From positions 1 through 64,000 of the forward strand of contig NZ_JADBHF010000016.1 of the NCBI RefSeq assembly GCF_017808105.1: DNA of 64,000 nt, read 5' to 3'. Numbering within the stretch: the stretch's first letter is position 1; each line of letters begins with the position of its first letter. This stretch comes from Brevibacterium renqingii. GTDB lineage: Bacteria; Actinomycetota; Actinomycetes; Actinomycetales; Brevibacteriaceae. Positions 26,555 to 37,816 of this stretch are shown here, piece after piece. The position numbers were made by a program, and so were the translations under genes. The notes below the pieces were generated by a model. The model was not told the origin of the DNA. It was given only the letters and a program-made list of their open reading frames with translations, and searched no databases.

Positions 26555-27493
26555 GTGAATCATCTGGGCATGAAGCATCCTCTGAGCTATGCACACTACC
26601 CAGCAGTCCTCTCGGTCTCGGAAGCACGAGCACGGGGTGCCTCCGACTACGACATACGTTCCGGGCGCGGCTTTCCTCCAGCCACTTGGGGAATCCGCTT
26701 CGACAACTCTGTCTCCACCGAATTTCCGGTGCCTATCTGGGCAGATGAGGCGTGGATCGCTGAAGCGAAGCTGTTGATGGCCATAGCCCACAGGCACCCG
26801 GGAGTCGTCGCGTGCAGAGAAACCGCTGCACGACTGTACGGATGGCCGTTGCCTCACTCTGTCGGAAGGGACATTCTTCATCTGGGAACTTCGGATACCA
26901 ACAAGCGCATTCGCAGAAGAGGCATCACGCTGCATCGAATGAGAATGCTCAGATCAATCGAGTGGTTGAAGCTGCCGGTCCTGAGCCCGCTGCAGGTCTT
27001 CAGCCAGCTCGCCTCTGTCTGTTCGGTGGAGTCGCTGGTGAAGATCGGAGACGCGGCGATCGGTGACTGGAAGAGCCCACCTCAGTTCGCGTTGGCGACT
27101 TTGGCCGCGCACATCTCTGAAACGAAACACCTCAGGGCCAAGCCGAAGCTCGAGGCCGCTGTCGACCTCATTCGGGAAGGCGTCGACTCGCCGATGGAGA
27201 CCGACCTCCGCCTTTGGGCCGTCTCCCGAAACCTCCCTGAACCAGCAGTCCACCCCGCTGTGTACTGTCCGACGATCGATCGGACTCTGCATCCCGACCT
27301 CGGCTACCCGAGGGAAAAGCTCGCTCTGGAATACGAGGGAGATCACCACCGGACTTCCGAATACCAATGGGCAGCCGACATCGATCGAGTCAACGCGCTG
27401 AGAGCAGCCGGCTGGACAGTCATCCGAGTGACGAAGTCGACCAACCGCCACCAACTCGAGCGCGACATCCGCCAACATCTCGGGCTGCAGTGA
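26555..27493 (+). CDS. DUF559/Vsr-like endonuclease-fold protein
   Basis: 312 residues. The N-terminal half (10-200) has a winged-helix-like start (LSVSEARARGASDYDIRSGR) and a segment with VVACRETAARLYGWPLP and RRRGITLHRMRM, as found in AbiEi-like proteins of actinobacteria. The C-terminal 100 residues hold a restriction-endonuclease-like core: Glu in SPMETDLRLW, Asp in LHPDLGYPREKLALEYEGDHH and a later RVTKSTNRHQLERDIRQHL. The P-D...E-Y-E-x-D pattern is intact. Proteins of this sort are common in actinobacteria and have no known role. The gene is lower in GC than its neighbours and has palindromic repeats on both sides. GTG 26555 was used; ATG 26570 is an alternative. Confidence 0.7.
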   Translation: MNHLGMKHPLSYAHYPAVLSVSEARARGASDYDIRSGRGFPPATWGIRFDNSVSTEFPVPIWADEAWIAEAKLLMAIAHRHPGVVACRETAARLYGWPLPHSVGRDILHLGTSDTNKRIRRRGITLHRMRMLRSIEWLKLPVLSPLQVFSQLASVCSVESLVKIGDAAIGDWKSPPQFALATLAAHISETKHLRAKPKLEAAVDLIREGVDSPMETDLRLWAVSRNLPEPAVHPAVYCPTIDRTLHPDLGYPREKLALEYEGDHHRTSEYQWAADIDRVNALRAAGWTVIRVTKSTNRHQLERDIRQHLGLQ

Positions 27494-27498
27494 AAAAC

Positions 27499-27590
27499 AT
27501 AGGTCACCATCGGACATTTCTGACGCCGAAAAGTATCCGATAGCGACCTATGCTTCGGCCCGAATATCCGAAAGTGACCAATATTCGCGC
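27499..27590. repeat. Dispersed palindromic repeat, copy 4, with an extra half-unit
   Basis: ATAGGTCACCATCGGACA (27499 on) pairs with TATCCGATAGCGACCTAT (ending 27551). A further half-unit TCCGAAAGTGACCAATATTCG follows at about 27566-27586, as in copies 2 and 3. It begins 6 bases after the stop of the DUF559-like gene. Confidence 0.82.
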
Positions 27591-27655
27591 GAAGCCACCG
27601 GGCGGCCGCGGGAGGTAGGGCGTGAAGCCAGGGGCGGCCGCAAGGCAGTTCCGGT

Positions 27656-28168
27656 TCAGACCCCGAATTCGGGAGCGAAGGCCAGGGCGCCCGCCGGCAC
27701 CTCGCCGGCCAGCGGCATCGCCATGAGCGCTTCGTCGGGAACGTCGACGTGCAAGGTGATCCCGAATCCGGAAGCCGGACTGAACCCGAAGCGCGGATAG
27801 TACTCGGGATGCCCGAGGACGACGGCGAAGACCTCACCGCTGCGGGCCGCCTCGGCGAGGAGCGCTTCGATGACGGCGGTGCCGACACCGGTACGCTGAT
27901 GCTCGGGCCGTACGGAACAGGGGGCAAGGCAGACTCCGGGAGCTTCGCCGACGAAGCACCGGGAGAGCAAGGCATGGGCGACGATCTCACCGTCGAGGAC
28001 TCCGACGAACGACAGCCCTTTGATCCCATTACCGGATGCGCGGAGGGCGTCGACGAGCTCTGCCTCGTCAACCTGGCCGAACGCGGCGGCTGTCAGGGCG
28101 CGGATGGCGTCGATGTCGCCGGAAGTCTCGTGGCGAACAGTGAACTCAGGCGCGGAAGGATTCGTCAC
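27656..28168 (-). CDS. GNAT-family N-acetyltransferase
   Basis: 170 residues. The acetyl-CoA-binding motif is in APCSVRPEHQRTGVGTAVIEAL (Q/R-x-x-G-x-G/A), preceded by EIVAHALLSRC and followed by VVLGHPEYYPRFGFSPASGFGI. The last stretch (HPEYYPRFGF) marks the YhbS-like subgroup with a HPxYYxRFGF motif. The acceptor substrate is unknown. The GTG at 28168 was chosen, as the upstream reading lacks family similarity. The argG gene diverges from it across about 175 bases. Confidence 0.85.
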   Translation of the reverse strand: MTNPSAPEFTVRHETSGDIDAIRALTAAAFGQVDEAELVDALRASGNGIKGLSFVGVLDGEIVAHALLSRCFVGEAPGVCLAPCSVRPEHQRTGVGTAVIEALLAEAARSGEVFAVVLGHPEYYPRFGFSPASGFGITLHVDVPDEALMAMPLAGEVPAGALAFAPEFGV

Positions 28169-28296
28169 CTCTTCACGGTAGCAATCGGCAACGCCGCCTC
28201 GGCGAGGTCGTACGGCACGGGGGTCGCGGCACTCTCCTCGTTCAGCAGCACCGCCGGCTGTCGCCAACGGCTTCCATCACATAAAAATACAATCCT

Positions 28297-29766
<1,470 letters not shown>

Positions 29767-29881
29767 GGTCCTGACCCGGCGCATGTCCGAGTCTGGCTGA
29801 GGTCCGTCCTCGCCCGAGGTCCCCAGAGCTTCCGGAGACACCGCGCAGCATGAGACTCGCGGCCTCCGGTTGAGAACAGAG

Positions 29882-29951
29882 AACGGCCGGCAGGTACGCT
29901 CCACGATCTGTTTGATCGCAGGGCTCATCTGCCGGCCGTTTCTTCTATTCA
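29882..29951 (+). terminator. Hairpin terminator with T-rich tail after argG
   Basis: AACGGCCGGCAG (29882-29893) pairs perfectly with CTGCCGGCCGTT (29929-29940), followed by TCTTCTATTC. The loop is long (35 bases), so it could also be an attenuator-like structure, but its place after argG favours termination. Confidence 0.6.
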
Positions 29952-30056
29952 TTGGCTGGACCCGGGGACCACTGAAGCTGGTCTGCTGCGAAGGCTTGCC
30001 GGCACTGCGAATAGCGGCCGACGCGGTCCGAACGGTTCACGACGCTTCCACGTGAA

Positions 30057-30869
30057 ATGATGATCGCCATGAAGCCCGATTCCGCGACCACCGCAGCCAC
30101 CCTCGCCGAGGTGGTCGACCGGCAGCTGCGTGAGCGCGGCAGTGCCGCACGCGCCGAGAAGGAGAAGGCCTACCTCAAGAGCGGACTCATCCACTACGGG
30201 GTGAGCGTGCCCGAGACCCGGGCCGTCGTCCGGTCAGCCCTGCGCGGGAAGGACCTGAGCCACGACGAGGTCCTCGAACTCGCGCGGCTCCTCTGGGCCG
30301 CACCGACGCCCTCAGTCAGCTCGGCCCGCAGCACCGAACCGACAGACGGAGGGTCGGCCGGGCACCTCCCACCGGTCCACGAACGTCGCGCCGCGGCCAC
30401 GATGGTGCTCATCCAATCGAAGGACCGCCTCGGTGCCTCTGATGCGGACTTCGTCGAGGGCCTGCTTCGCGAGGCGAAGACCTGGGCCCTGGTCGATCCT
30501 CTCGCCGGGGATCTGGTCGGTCCGCTGAGCGAGAAGGATGCCGGCTTCGACCCGGTGCTCGAGCGCTGGGCGATCGACGAAGACTTCTGGATCCGTCGCT
30601 CGGCTCTGCTCGCGCATCTCGTTCCGCTGCGAAAGGGCCGCGGTGACTTCGAGCGGTTCTCCCGCTTCGCCGACACGATGCTCGAGGAGAAGGAGTTCTT
30701 CATCCGCAAGGCCATCGGCTGGGTCCTGCGTGACACCTCACGCAAACGCCCGGATATCGTCTTCGAATGGATCCTGCCGCGCGCTCACCGCGCCTCCGGT
30801 GTGACGATCCGCGAGGCGGTCAAGCGCCTGTCATCCGAACAGCGGGAGGCTGTGCTCGACGCCAGGTGA
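30057..30869 (+). CDS. DNA alkylation repair protein (AlkD-like HEAT-repeat)
   Basis: 270 residues, all-helical. EKEKAYLKSGLIHYGVSVPETRAVVR near the N-terminus is the AlkD/AlkC-family entry. The HEAT-like helices follow: ERRAAATMVLIQSK, KTWALVDPLAGDLVG (with the Trp-x-x-x-Asp active-site pattern), WAIDEDFWIRRSALLAHL and EEKEFFIRKAIGWVLRDTSRKRPD. These match AlkD, a glycosylase that excises alkylated bases without base flipping; the Trp and Asp positions are kept. Residues 88-105 (TPSVSSARSTEPTDGGSAG) are a loop insertion. The exact start among ATG 30057, 30060 and 30069 is not certain. Confidence 0.82.
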   Translation: MMIAMKPDSATTAATLAEVVDRQLRERGSAARAEKEKAYLKSGLIHYGVSVPETRAVVRSALRGKDLSHDEVLELARLLWAAPTPSVSSARSTEPTDGGSAGHLPPVHERRAAATMVLIQSKDRLGASDADFVEGLLREAKTWALVDPLAGDLVGPLSEKDAGFDPVLERWAIDEDFWIRRSALLAHLVPLRKGRGDFERFSRFADTMLEEKEFFIRKAIGWVLRDTSRKRPDIVFEWILPRAHRASGVTIREAVKRLSSEQREAVLDAR

Positions 30870-30895
30870 GCGGAACGCCCTACCTGACCCCGCGA

Positions 30896-31591
30896 CTATC
30901 CGGCGGATGGCCGGGCAGCTGACGGTGCGCATCCGCGGGGTTGCCCGTCAGCTCGACTATTCCGCGGTCGAGTGCGGCCCGGGCCAACTGAGGAAATCCC
31001 GCCGCCGAGGCGGCCCGGGCGATGGCCTCGACCGCGCCGCCTCGGGGACTGCCTCCCCGTGCCCGCGAACCAGATCCACCGGCCGTCGACCGACCGCGGA
31101 AGCGGATCGAGCGCAAGCGTGAGGCGCATGCGCCCGCGCCTGGCGTCCTCGGCCGAACAGGCGACGAAATGGACGCCGTTCTTCGTCCACCACGACGCCC
31201 GCAGGGTCGACTGCGACATCTGCCCCTTCAGCCCTGCCTCTTTGAGGTACCTGTTCGCGCCGGTGATCCCGGCGATGCTTCCAAGTGTGATCTGCGAATA
31301 CGGGATCACGTAGGAGTGCAGTCCCGGCGCAATGGAACCGACGAGGATTCCGCGCTCACAGACGACGAGACGCTCCCCCGAAAGACAGAGCAGAATCAGA
31401 CCGAACAGCACTGCGAACATGGCACCCGGAGCGGTCGCCAGCAGCGGCGCCTCCCCCGGCTTGATGAATGTCAGACCGGTGAAGAGCGCCCAGCCGAGGA
31501 CGAACGCCGTCACGGTCTTCAACCCCGGACGATCAGCGAAGACTTCGATGACCTCGCCGAGCTCCTCACGATGACGACGAGCTTTTCTCAT
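30896..31591 (-). CDS. Small membrane protein with a cytoplasmic PH-like domain; 3' end probably frameshifted
   Basis: About 231 residues from ATG 31591. Two spans (LKTVTAFVLGWALFTGLTFI and LLATAPGAMFAVLFGLILLCL) precede a soluble beta-rich region (ERLVVCERGILVGSIAP... VIPYSQITLGSIAGITGANRYL... GVHFVACSAEDARR), like bacterial PH-like membrane proteins. After WIWFAGTG the reading becomes Arg/Gly-rich and unnatural. One base over, the minus-strand reading continues as AVEAIARAASAAGFPQLARA and ends at 30880, which looks like real protein. A frameshift near 31040-31065 is therefore likely. A GTG at 31654 is rejected because it is inside the tRNA terminator hairpin. Confidence 0.6.
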   Translation of the reverse strand: MRKARRHREELGEVIEVFADRPGLKTVTAFVLGWALFTGLTFIKPGEAPLLATAPGAMFAVLFGLILLCLSGERLVVCERGILVGSIAPGLHSYVIPYSQITLGSIAGITGANRYLKEAGLKGQMSQSTLRASWWTKNGVHFVACSAEDARRGRMRLTLALDPLPRSVDGRWIWFAGTGRQSPRRRGRGHRPGRLGGGISSVGPGRTRPRNSRADGQPRGCAPSAARPSAG

Positions 31592-31640
31592 CACAGAACC
31601 CAACCTTCTGATCGTTAGCTCGGCGTTTCGTTCGCACACG

Positions 31641-31675
31641 AAAAAGTTCCTCACCAGCTATCCTGCCTGGTGAGG
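31641..31675 (-). terminator. Terminator of the tRNA-Arg gene
   Basis: CCTCACCAG (31649-31657) and CTGGTGAGG (31667-31675) form a perfect 9-bp stem with a 9-base loop. On the minus strand the stem is followed by a T-run (A-run on the plus strand at 31641-31645). It lies 13 bases after the tRNA. Confidence 0.8.
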
Positions 31676-31688
31676 GACTTACTCTCGG

Positions 31689-31761
31689 TGCGCCACGAGG
31701 GATTCGAACCCCCAACCTTCTGATCCGTAGTCAGATGCTCTATCCGTTGAGCTAGTGGCGC
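31689..31761 (-). tRNA. tRNA-Arg (anticodon ACG)
   Basis: 73 nt. The acceptor stem GCGCCAC (5' end at 31761) pairs with GTGGCGC, with A as discriminator. The D arm contains AGCTCAACGGATAGAGC, the anticodon loop is CTACGGA between TCTGA and TCAGA, and the T loop is GGTTCGAATCC. Anticodon ACG, read as ICG, decodes CGN Arg codons. CCA is not encoded. A hairpin terminator follows. Confidence 0.95.
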
Positions 31762-32139
31762 ATGTTACCCGGGCTGACGCCCTGCAACTCGAACAACTAT
31801 ACACACCGGATTCACTCAAGCTCAAATCGCCCAGATGTGCGCTTCACCACATCCGCGCGAAAGGCGTGAGCCGTCTGGGCGAACGAGAGGTGAAACGGCC
31901 ACGCGCGAAGAGGCTGCCTTGGTGCAATAACAGGTCATTAATCTGAAACGACACGTCATTTGATTGACTTCTTCACGTCATTGACGCTCTTCTTGTGACC
32001 CAATGCACATCTTCAAGTGACCCATTCGCGAGTTTCTCACGACTGTCCCCATCCTACGGTGGAGGTGTACCAACCGCTCGACGGAACTCGCAGCCGCCTG
32101 AGACGAAACCCCGCACTCGAACCCAACAGGAGACCACTC
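31762..32139. other. Upstream region of pckG and tRNA-Arg
   Basis: No gene. It holds the promoter of the tRNA (minus strand) and the long leader of pckG, with short direct repeats (CACGTCATT at about 31950 and 31971; GTGACCCAAT/GTGACCCATT at about 31995 and 32017) and a CRP/GlxR-like site. Confidence 0.5.
31994..32009. promoter_or_regulatory. Candidate CRP/GlxR site upstream of pckG
   Basis: TGTGACCCAATGCACA fits the known TGTGA-N6-TCACA consensus at 9 of 10 defined positions. It is about 130 bases upstream of the PEP carboxykinase start, a gene that is a plausible target of cAMP control. Binding is inferred. Confidence 0.5.
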
Positions 32140-33972
<1,833 letters not shown>

Positions 33973-34015
33973 GTCGCTTGCCTGAGTCTCTGAAGGACTG
34001 AGACGTCCGACCATT

Positions 34016-34056
34016 GAAGATCCCCCAACCGCCGCCGAGGTGGCTGGGGGATCTTC
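34016..34056. terminator. Hairpin terminator after pckG
   Basis: GAAGATCCCCCA (34016-34027) and TGGGGGATCTTC (34045-34056) form a perfect 12-bp stem with a 17-base loop. There is no T-run on the plus strand (GTGTCCCGTT follows); for the minus strand neither. Confidence 0.7.
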
Positions 34057-34403
34057 GTGTCCCGTTGAGACTGGGCGGACTCAATTCTGCTCCTGGGAGG
34101 CCCCTCCCCTGACACGACCAGCTGCGGTCGCACTATGGGAACGATAACTGTCCACACCACTGCGCCCCGAGTGATCGGACCCGGCGATTTCCTTGAGCAG
34201 ATCGGCAGACAGCCCAGCACTGTTCTGTGGATGGTCACGGGTCGCGTCTTGACGCCGAGCCCTCGACGAGTTCGGGCTTGCAGCCCGCACCGCTGGCGGC
34301 ACCTCAGTCTATGAGCCGCAGAACACCTCCGCAGCGGCATTATGCACCGGTGCGACGGGAGGAATTGCAGCTGACGGTGGGTGATGTGCCCCTGCCCGAA
34401 GCG
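34057..34403. other. Convergent intergenic region without a recognised gene
   Basis: Between pckG and the small membrane protein downstream of the phosphate transporter. I see no gene, hairpin or RNA that stands out. Confidence 0.4.
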
Positions 34404-34637
34404 TCAGGCTCCGTGCAGCGCGGGAACGATGAGGTAGACGCCGAGGAGGACGACGACTCCGCAGACGCCGAAGACCGACCAGTAGGCGAATCGGAGCGCA
34501 GAACCGCCCCGTCCCTCCTCGACGCGGTCGAGATGAGAGGCGCGCATCCGCACCGCCGCGGAGAAGAGCGTGATGACGATGACAGCCGAGATCCAGGTCG
34601 CGGCCGCGACGATGAGGAACGAACTCCATTCGATCAT
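34404..34637 (-). CDS. Small two-span membrane protein coupled to the phosphate transporter
   Basis: 77 residues with two membrane helices: SSFLIVAAATWISAVIVITLFSA (residues 5-27) and FAYWSVFGVCGVVVLLGVYLIV (50-71), joined by a charged loop RMRASHLDRVEEGRGG. Its start overlaps the stop of the phosphate transporter gene (ATGA, 34634-34637), so translation is coupled. Small proteins of this size after Pit genes occur in other actinobacteria and have no defined function; a role as transporter accessory is plausible. Confidence 0.75.
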   Translation of the reverse strand: MIEWSSFLIVAAATWISAVIVITLFSAAVRMRASHLDRVEEGRGGSALRFAYWSVFGVCGVVVLLGVYLIVPALHGA

Positions 34638-36121
34638 TTCGCGTCTCCCTTATCCCTCGCATCGGCCCCGGTCGATGACGTGCCCGCGGCAGTCGACCGT
34701 GCCTTCGTGCCCTCAGCGGCCTCCGACTCGGCGTTCGACTCAGCCTTCGGCTCGGCGTTCACGCCTGTCGCCCCTTCGGCGGCGTTCGTGCGCTCGGCGT
34801 TGCCGGTGCCGGTCGCACCCTCAACGGGTGCGGCGGGGGCGGCGGCTCCGTGCTTCTTCGCCCTCCGGGCGGCGCGACGCTTCTCCTTGGCCGCCTGCTT
34901 CTCCTCCCATGCCTCACGGCGGGCTTTCCGCTTCGCGATGGCACGCTTGCGGTTGCGGTCCTTGCGCAGCTTGCGCTTGCGGCCGCGGATGTTGACGGCT
35001 TCGCCGACGGTGTCGAAGTTCGAGATGTCGGTCTCTTCGATCCGACGAGAGCTCACGAAGATCCACAGCACCACGATGACGGCGACGACTGTGTCGACGA
35101 GGACGCCGATCGTTCCCAGGTGAGCGATGCCCGCGGCGATCGCACCGACGATCGCGGCGGCGGGAATCGTCAGCAGCCAGCCCGAAGCGATCCGCCCGGC
35201 CGTCGACCACTGCACGTCGGCACCCTTGCGGCCCAGGCCCGAACCGAGCACCGAACCGGAGGCCACCTGCGTCGTCGACAGCGCGAATCCGAGATGAGAC
35301 GAAGCGAGGATCGCCGCGGCGGTCGAGGTCTCGGCCGACAGCCCCTGAGCGGCCTTCACCGTCGTCAGCTTCGTTCCGAGAGTGTCGATGATGCGCCAGC
35401 CGCCGACGTAGGTGCCGAGCGCGATCGCCAGAGCACACGCGGTGATCACCCAGATGTGCGGGCCGGTCCCATGCTCCTGCAGGTTCGCCGAGACGAGCAC
35501 CAGGGTGATGACGCCCATCGTCTTCTGCGCGTCGTTCGTGCCGTGCGCCAGCGCCACCAGCGAGGAGGAGAAGATCTGTCCGTACTTGAAGGGCGCCCGC
35601 CGGGCGGTCTTGCCCTCCGCGTTGCGGCGGGTGATGGCGTAGGCGATGCGGGTGCAAATATAGGCGCTGACGCCCGCGATGATCGGGGCGGCCAGCGCCG
35701 GGATGACGACCTTGGACAGGAACACTCCGTAGTCGACGGAGTTGAGTCCCGCACCGACGATGGCCGCGCCGATGAGTCCGCCGAAGAGCGCATGGGAGGA
35801 CGAGGATGGAAGGCCGAACCGCCAGGTCGCCATGTTCCAGATGATCGCGCCGATGAGTCCGGCGAGGATGAAGTCCGGGGTGATCTGGACTCCCCCGTTG
35901 CCTTCTTTGATGATGCCGCCGGAGATGGTCTTGGCCACCTCGGTGGAGAGGAAGGCGCCGACAAGGTTGAGGATCGCGGCGAGAGTCACCGCCGTCTTCG
36001 GCTTGATCGCCCCGGTCGCGATCGGGGTGGCCATGGCATTGGCCGTATCGTGAAAGCCGTTGGTGAAGTCGAAGAACAGTGCCAGTGCTATGACGAGCAC
36101 GACGACGAAGATGATTTCCAC
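34634..36121 (-). CDS. Inorganic phosphate transporter, Pit family
   Basis: 495 residues, starting at a GTG with AAGGT upstream. About 10 spans. The two Pit/PHO-4 repeats carry GFHDTANAMATPI (residues 20-34, FDFTNGFHDTANAMA is diagnostic) and ALAHGTNDAQKTMGVI (about 175-195). The protein is a proton-coupled metal-phosphate symporter. After residue 370 the C-terminus is a long tail: a Lys/Arg-rich stretch (RKRKLRKDRNRKRAIAKRKARR) and an Ala/Thr/Glu/Gly-rich, low-complexity region to the end. Such a basic and then acidic tail is not part of the E. coli PitA fold. The small membrane gene follows, overlapping. Confidence 0.9.
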   Translation of the reverse strand: MEIIFVVVLVIALALFFDFTNGFHDTANAMATPIATGAIKPKTAVTLAAILNLVGAFLSTEVAKTISGGIIKEGNGGVQITPDFILAGLIGAIIWNMATWRFGLPSSSSHALFGGLIGAAIVGAGLNSVDYGVFLSKVVIPALAAPIIAGVSAYICTRIAYAITRRNAEGKTARRAPFKYGQIFSSSLVALAHGTNDAQKTMGVITLVLVSANLQEHGTGPHIWVITACALAIALGTYVGGWRIIDTLGTKLTTVKAAQGLSAETSTAAAILASSHLGFALSTTQVASGSVLGSGLGRKGADVQWSTAGRIASGWLLTIPAAAIVGAIAAGIAHLGTIGVLVDTVVAVIVVLWIFVSSRRIEETDISNFDTVGEAVNIRGRKRKLRKDRNRKRAIAKRKARREAWEEKQAAKEKRRAARRAKKHGAAAPAAPVEGATGTGNAERTNAAEGATGVNAEPKAESNAESEAAEGTKARSTAAGTSSTGADARDKGDAK

Positions 36122-36283
36122 TAATCGACCTTGGGTGTAGACACTATTCGGACCGTGGATGATGCAGCTGGCGGCCAGCGATCACTATCCCGCAGAAGTC
36201 TACCCCCCAGTTCTGCTGATCTTCATCCGCAGTTCGACCATACTCCACCTCGTTCACCGGATGTTCACCTCCGACATGCGCAA

Positions 36284-36338
36284 ACGGGCCCCATCGGGCA
36301 GACAAGTGCAAGAACTGTCACATCCGAATGGGGCCCGT
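36284..36338. terminator. Long inverted repeat between convergent or facing genes
   Basis: ACGGGCCCCAT (36284-36294) and ATGGGGCCCGT (36328-36338) are perfect 11-base arms with a 33-base loop. It lies downstream of the aminotransferase gene, which ends at 36379 on the minus strand; a terminator for it is the simplest reading. Confidence 0.5.
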
Positions 36339-36378
36339 AGGCGCGAATGTCCCGCCGCGAAGCAGGTTCGAAGCTGGC

Positions 36379-37776
36379 TTACTCCGTGACGAAGCGATCG
36401 GCGACGTCGAGCGCTCGGTCGAGCGCTGCGAGTCCGAACCGGAGGTCGTCGTCAGGCGTATTCAGCGGCGGGACGACGTGGATTCGGTTGAAGTTCGCGA
36501 ACGGCAGCACTCCATCGGCTTTGAGAGCGGCGATGACTTCGTTCATCTCCGGTGAGCTGCCGCCGTAAGCGGCCAGCGGTTCCTTCGTCGTCCGGTCCTT
36601 GACGAGTTCGACGGCCCAGAAGCAGCCCATGCCCCGCACATCGCCGACCGAGGGGTGACACCCAGCGATCTCCCGCAGCGCCGGCCCGATGATCTCCGCG
36701 CCGAGGCGGTCGGAGTTCTCGACCATCCCTTCGGACTCCATCGCGGAAATCGTCGCCACCGCTGCCGCACAGGCCAGCGGGTGTCCCGAATACGTCAGCC
36801 CGCCCGGGTAGGCGCGATCGCGGAAGGTCTCGAAGATCGCATCGGAGATCGCGACGCCGCCGAGCGGGACATACCCGGAGTTCACGCCCTTGGCGAAGGT
36901 GATGAGATCGGGCGTCACATCCCAGTGGTCGACGGCGAACCAGCGTCCGGTGCGGCCGAAGCCGGCCATCACCTCGTCGGCGATGAAGACGATCCCGTAC
37001 CGGGCCGTCAGCTCGCGCACGCCTTCGAGGTAGCCGGCAGGCGGAGCGTAGATCCCCGCGGTGCCCGGGACGGTCTCGAGGATGAGCGCGGCGATGCTGT
37101 CGGGACCTTCGAGAGTGATCATGTCCTCGAGGTGGGCCAGCGCCCGCTGCGTCTCCTCCGCCTCCGAGGTCGAATTGAAGTAGGAGCGGTACTGGTAGGA
37201 GGGCATGAAGTGGACGATGCCCTCGGCCGAGTAGTCGTTGGCGAACCGGCGGGGGTCACCCGTGACATTGACCGCCAGCTGCGTGCCGCCGTGGTAGCTG
37301 CGGTAGGCCGACAGCACCTTCGTCCGCCCCGTGTGCAGACGGGCCATGCGAATCGCGTGTTCGTTCGCATCGGCTCCGCCGTTGGTGAAGAACACGTGGT
37401 CGAGGTCGCCCGGGGTGCGTTCGGCGATGAGCCTGGCCGCCTCGGAGCGGGCGTCGTTGACGTGCTGCGGAGCGATCGTGCACAGCTTGCCCGCTTGGGC
37501 CTGGATGGCCGCGACGACGGCCGGGTGCTGGTGTCCGATATTCGTGTTGACCAGCTGCGAGGACATGTCGAGCAGCTTCCGGCCCTCACCGTCCCAGACG
37601 TAGGGCCCTTCGGCGTCGACGATCGTCATCGGCTGGAACGGCCCCTGGGCCTGCCAGGAGTGGAAGACATGGGCGCGGTCGAGCTCATGGGCCCGCCGCC
37701 CGGCCGCGAGGAGGTCCTCACCGATTCCCGGGGCGTCGTTCGCTGACTGCATGTGTTCTGTGGTGATCGTTGTCAT
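36379..37776 (-). CDS. Class III aminotransferase (aspartate aminotransferase family), likely beta-alanine or taurine type
   Basis: 465 residues, pyridoxal-phosphate dependent, fold type I. FFTNGGADANEHAIRMARLHTGRTKVLSAYRSYHGGT, IFIADEVMAGFGRTGRWFAVDHW (Asp that binds the pyridine nitrogen) and DLITFAKGVNSGYVPLGGV (catalytic Lys) are the class III features. The neighbour is a CoA-acylating semialdehyde dehydrogenase, 40 bases upstream in the same direction; together they could convert beta-alanine to malonate semialdehyde and then to acetyl-CoA. That pairing is an inference. The N-terminal 35 residues are variable. Confidence 0.87.
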   Translation of the reverse strand: MTTITTEHMQSANDAPGIGEDLLAAGRRAHELDRAHVFHSWQAQGPFQPMTIVDAEGPYVWDGEGRKLLDMSSQLVNTNIGHQHPAVVAAIQAQAGKLCTIAPQHVNDARSEAARLIAERTPGDLDHVFFTNGGADANEHAIRMARLHTGRTKVLSAYRSYHGGTQLAVNVTGDPRRFANDYSAEGIVHFMPSYQYRSYFNSTSEAEETQRALAHLEDMITLEGPDSIAALILETVPGTAGIYAPPAGYLEGVRELTARYGIVFIADEVMAGFGRTGRWFAVDHWDVTPDLITFAKGVNSGYVPLGGVAISDAIFETFRDRAYPGGLTYSGHPLACAAAVATISAMESEGMVENSDRLGAEIIGPALREIAGCHPSVGDVRGMGCFWAVELVKDRTTKEPLAAYGGSSPEMNEVIAALKADGVLPFANFNRIHVVPPLNTPDDDLRFGLAALDRALDVADRFVTE

Positions 37777-37816
37777 GGCTGCTCCTTCGCCGAGGTGGGG
37801 CCGATTTCGGTCGGCA

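Noticed and set aside
29767-30056. A structured RNA after argG
   Set aside because: Only the one long-armed hairpin is seen; it is best read as a terminator, and no known RNA family features are present.
31592-31654. GTG at 31654 as start of the PH-like membrane protein
   Set aside because: This codon lies inside the stem of the tRNA-Arg terminator.
34081-34302. A 73-residue open frame after pckG
   Set aside because: No ribosome site, no family resemblance and biased composition; probably chance.
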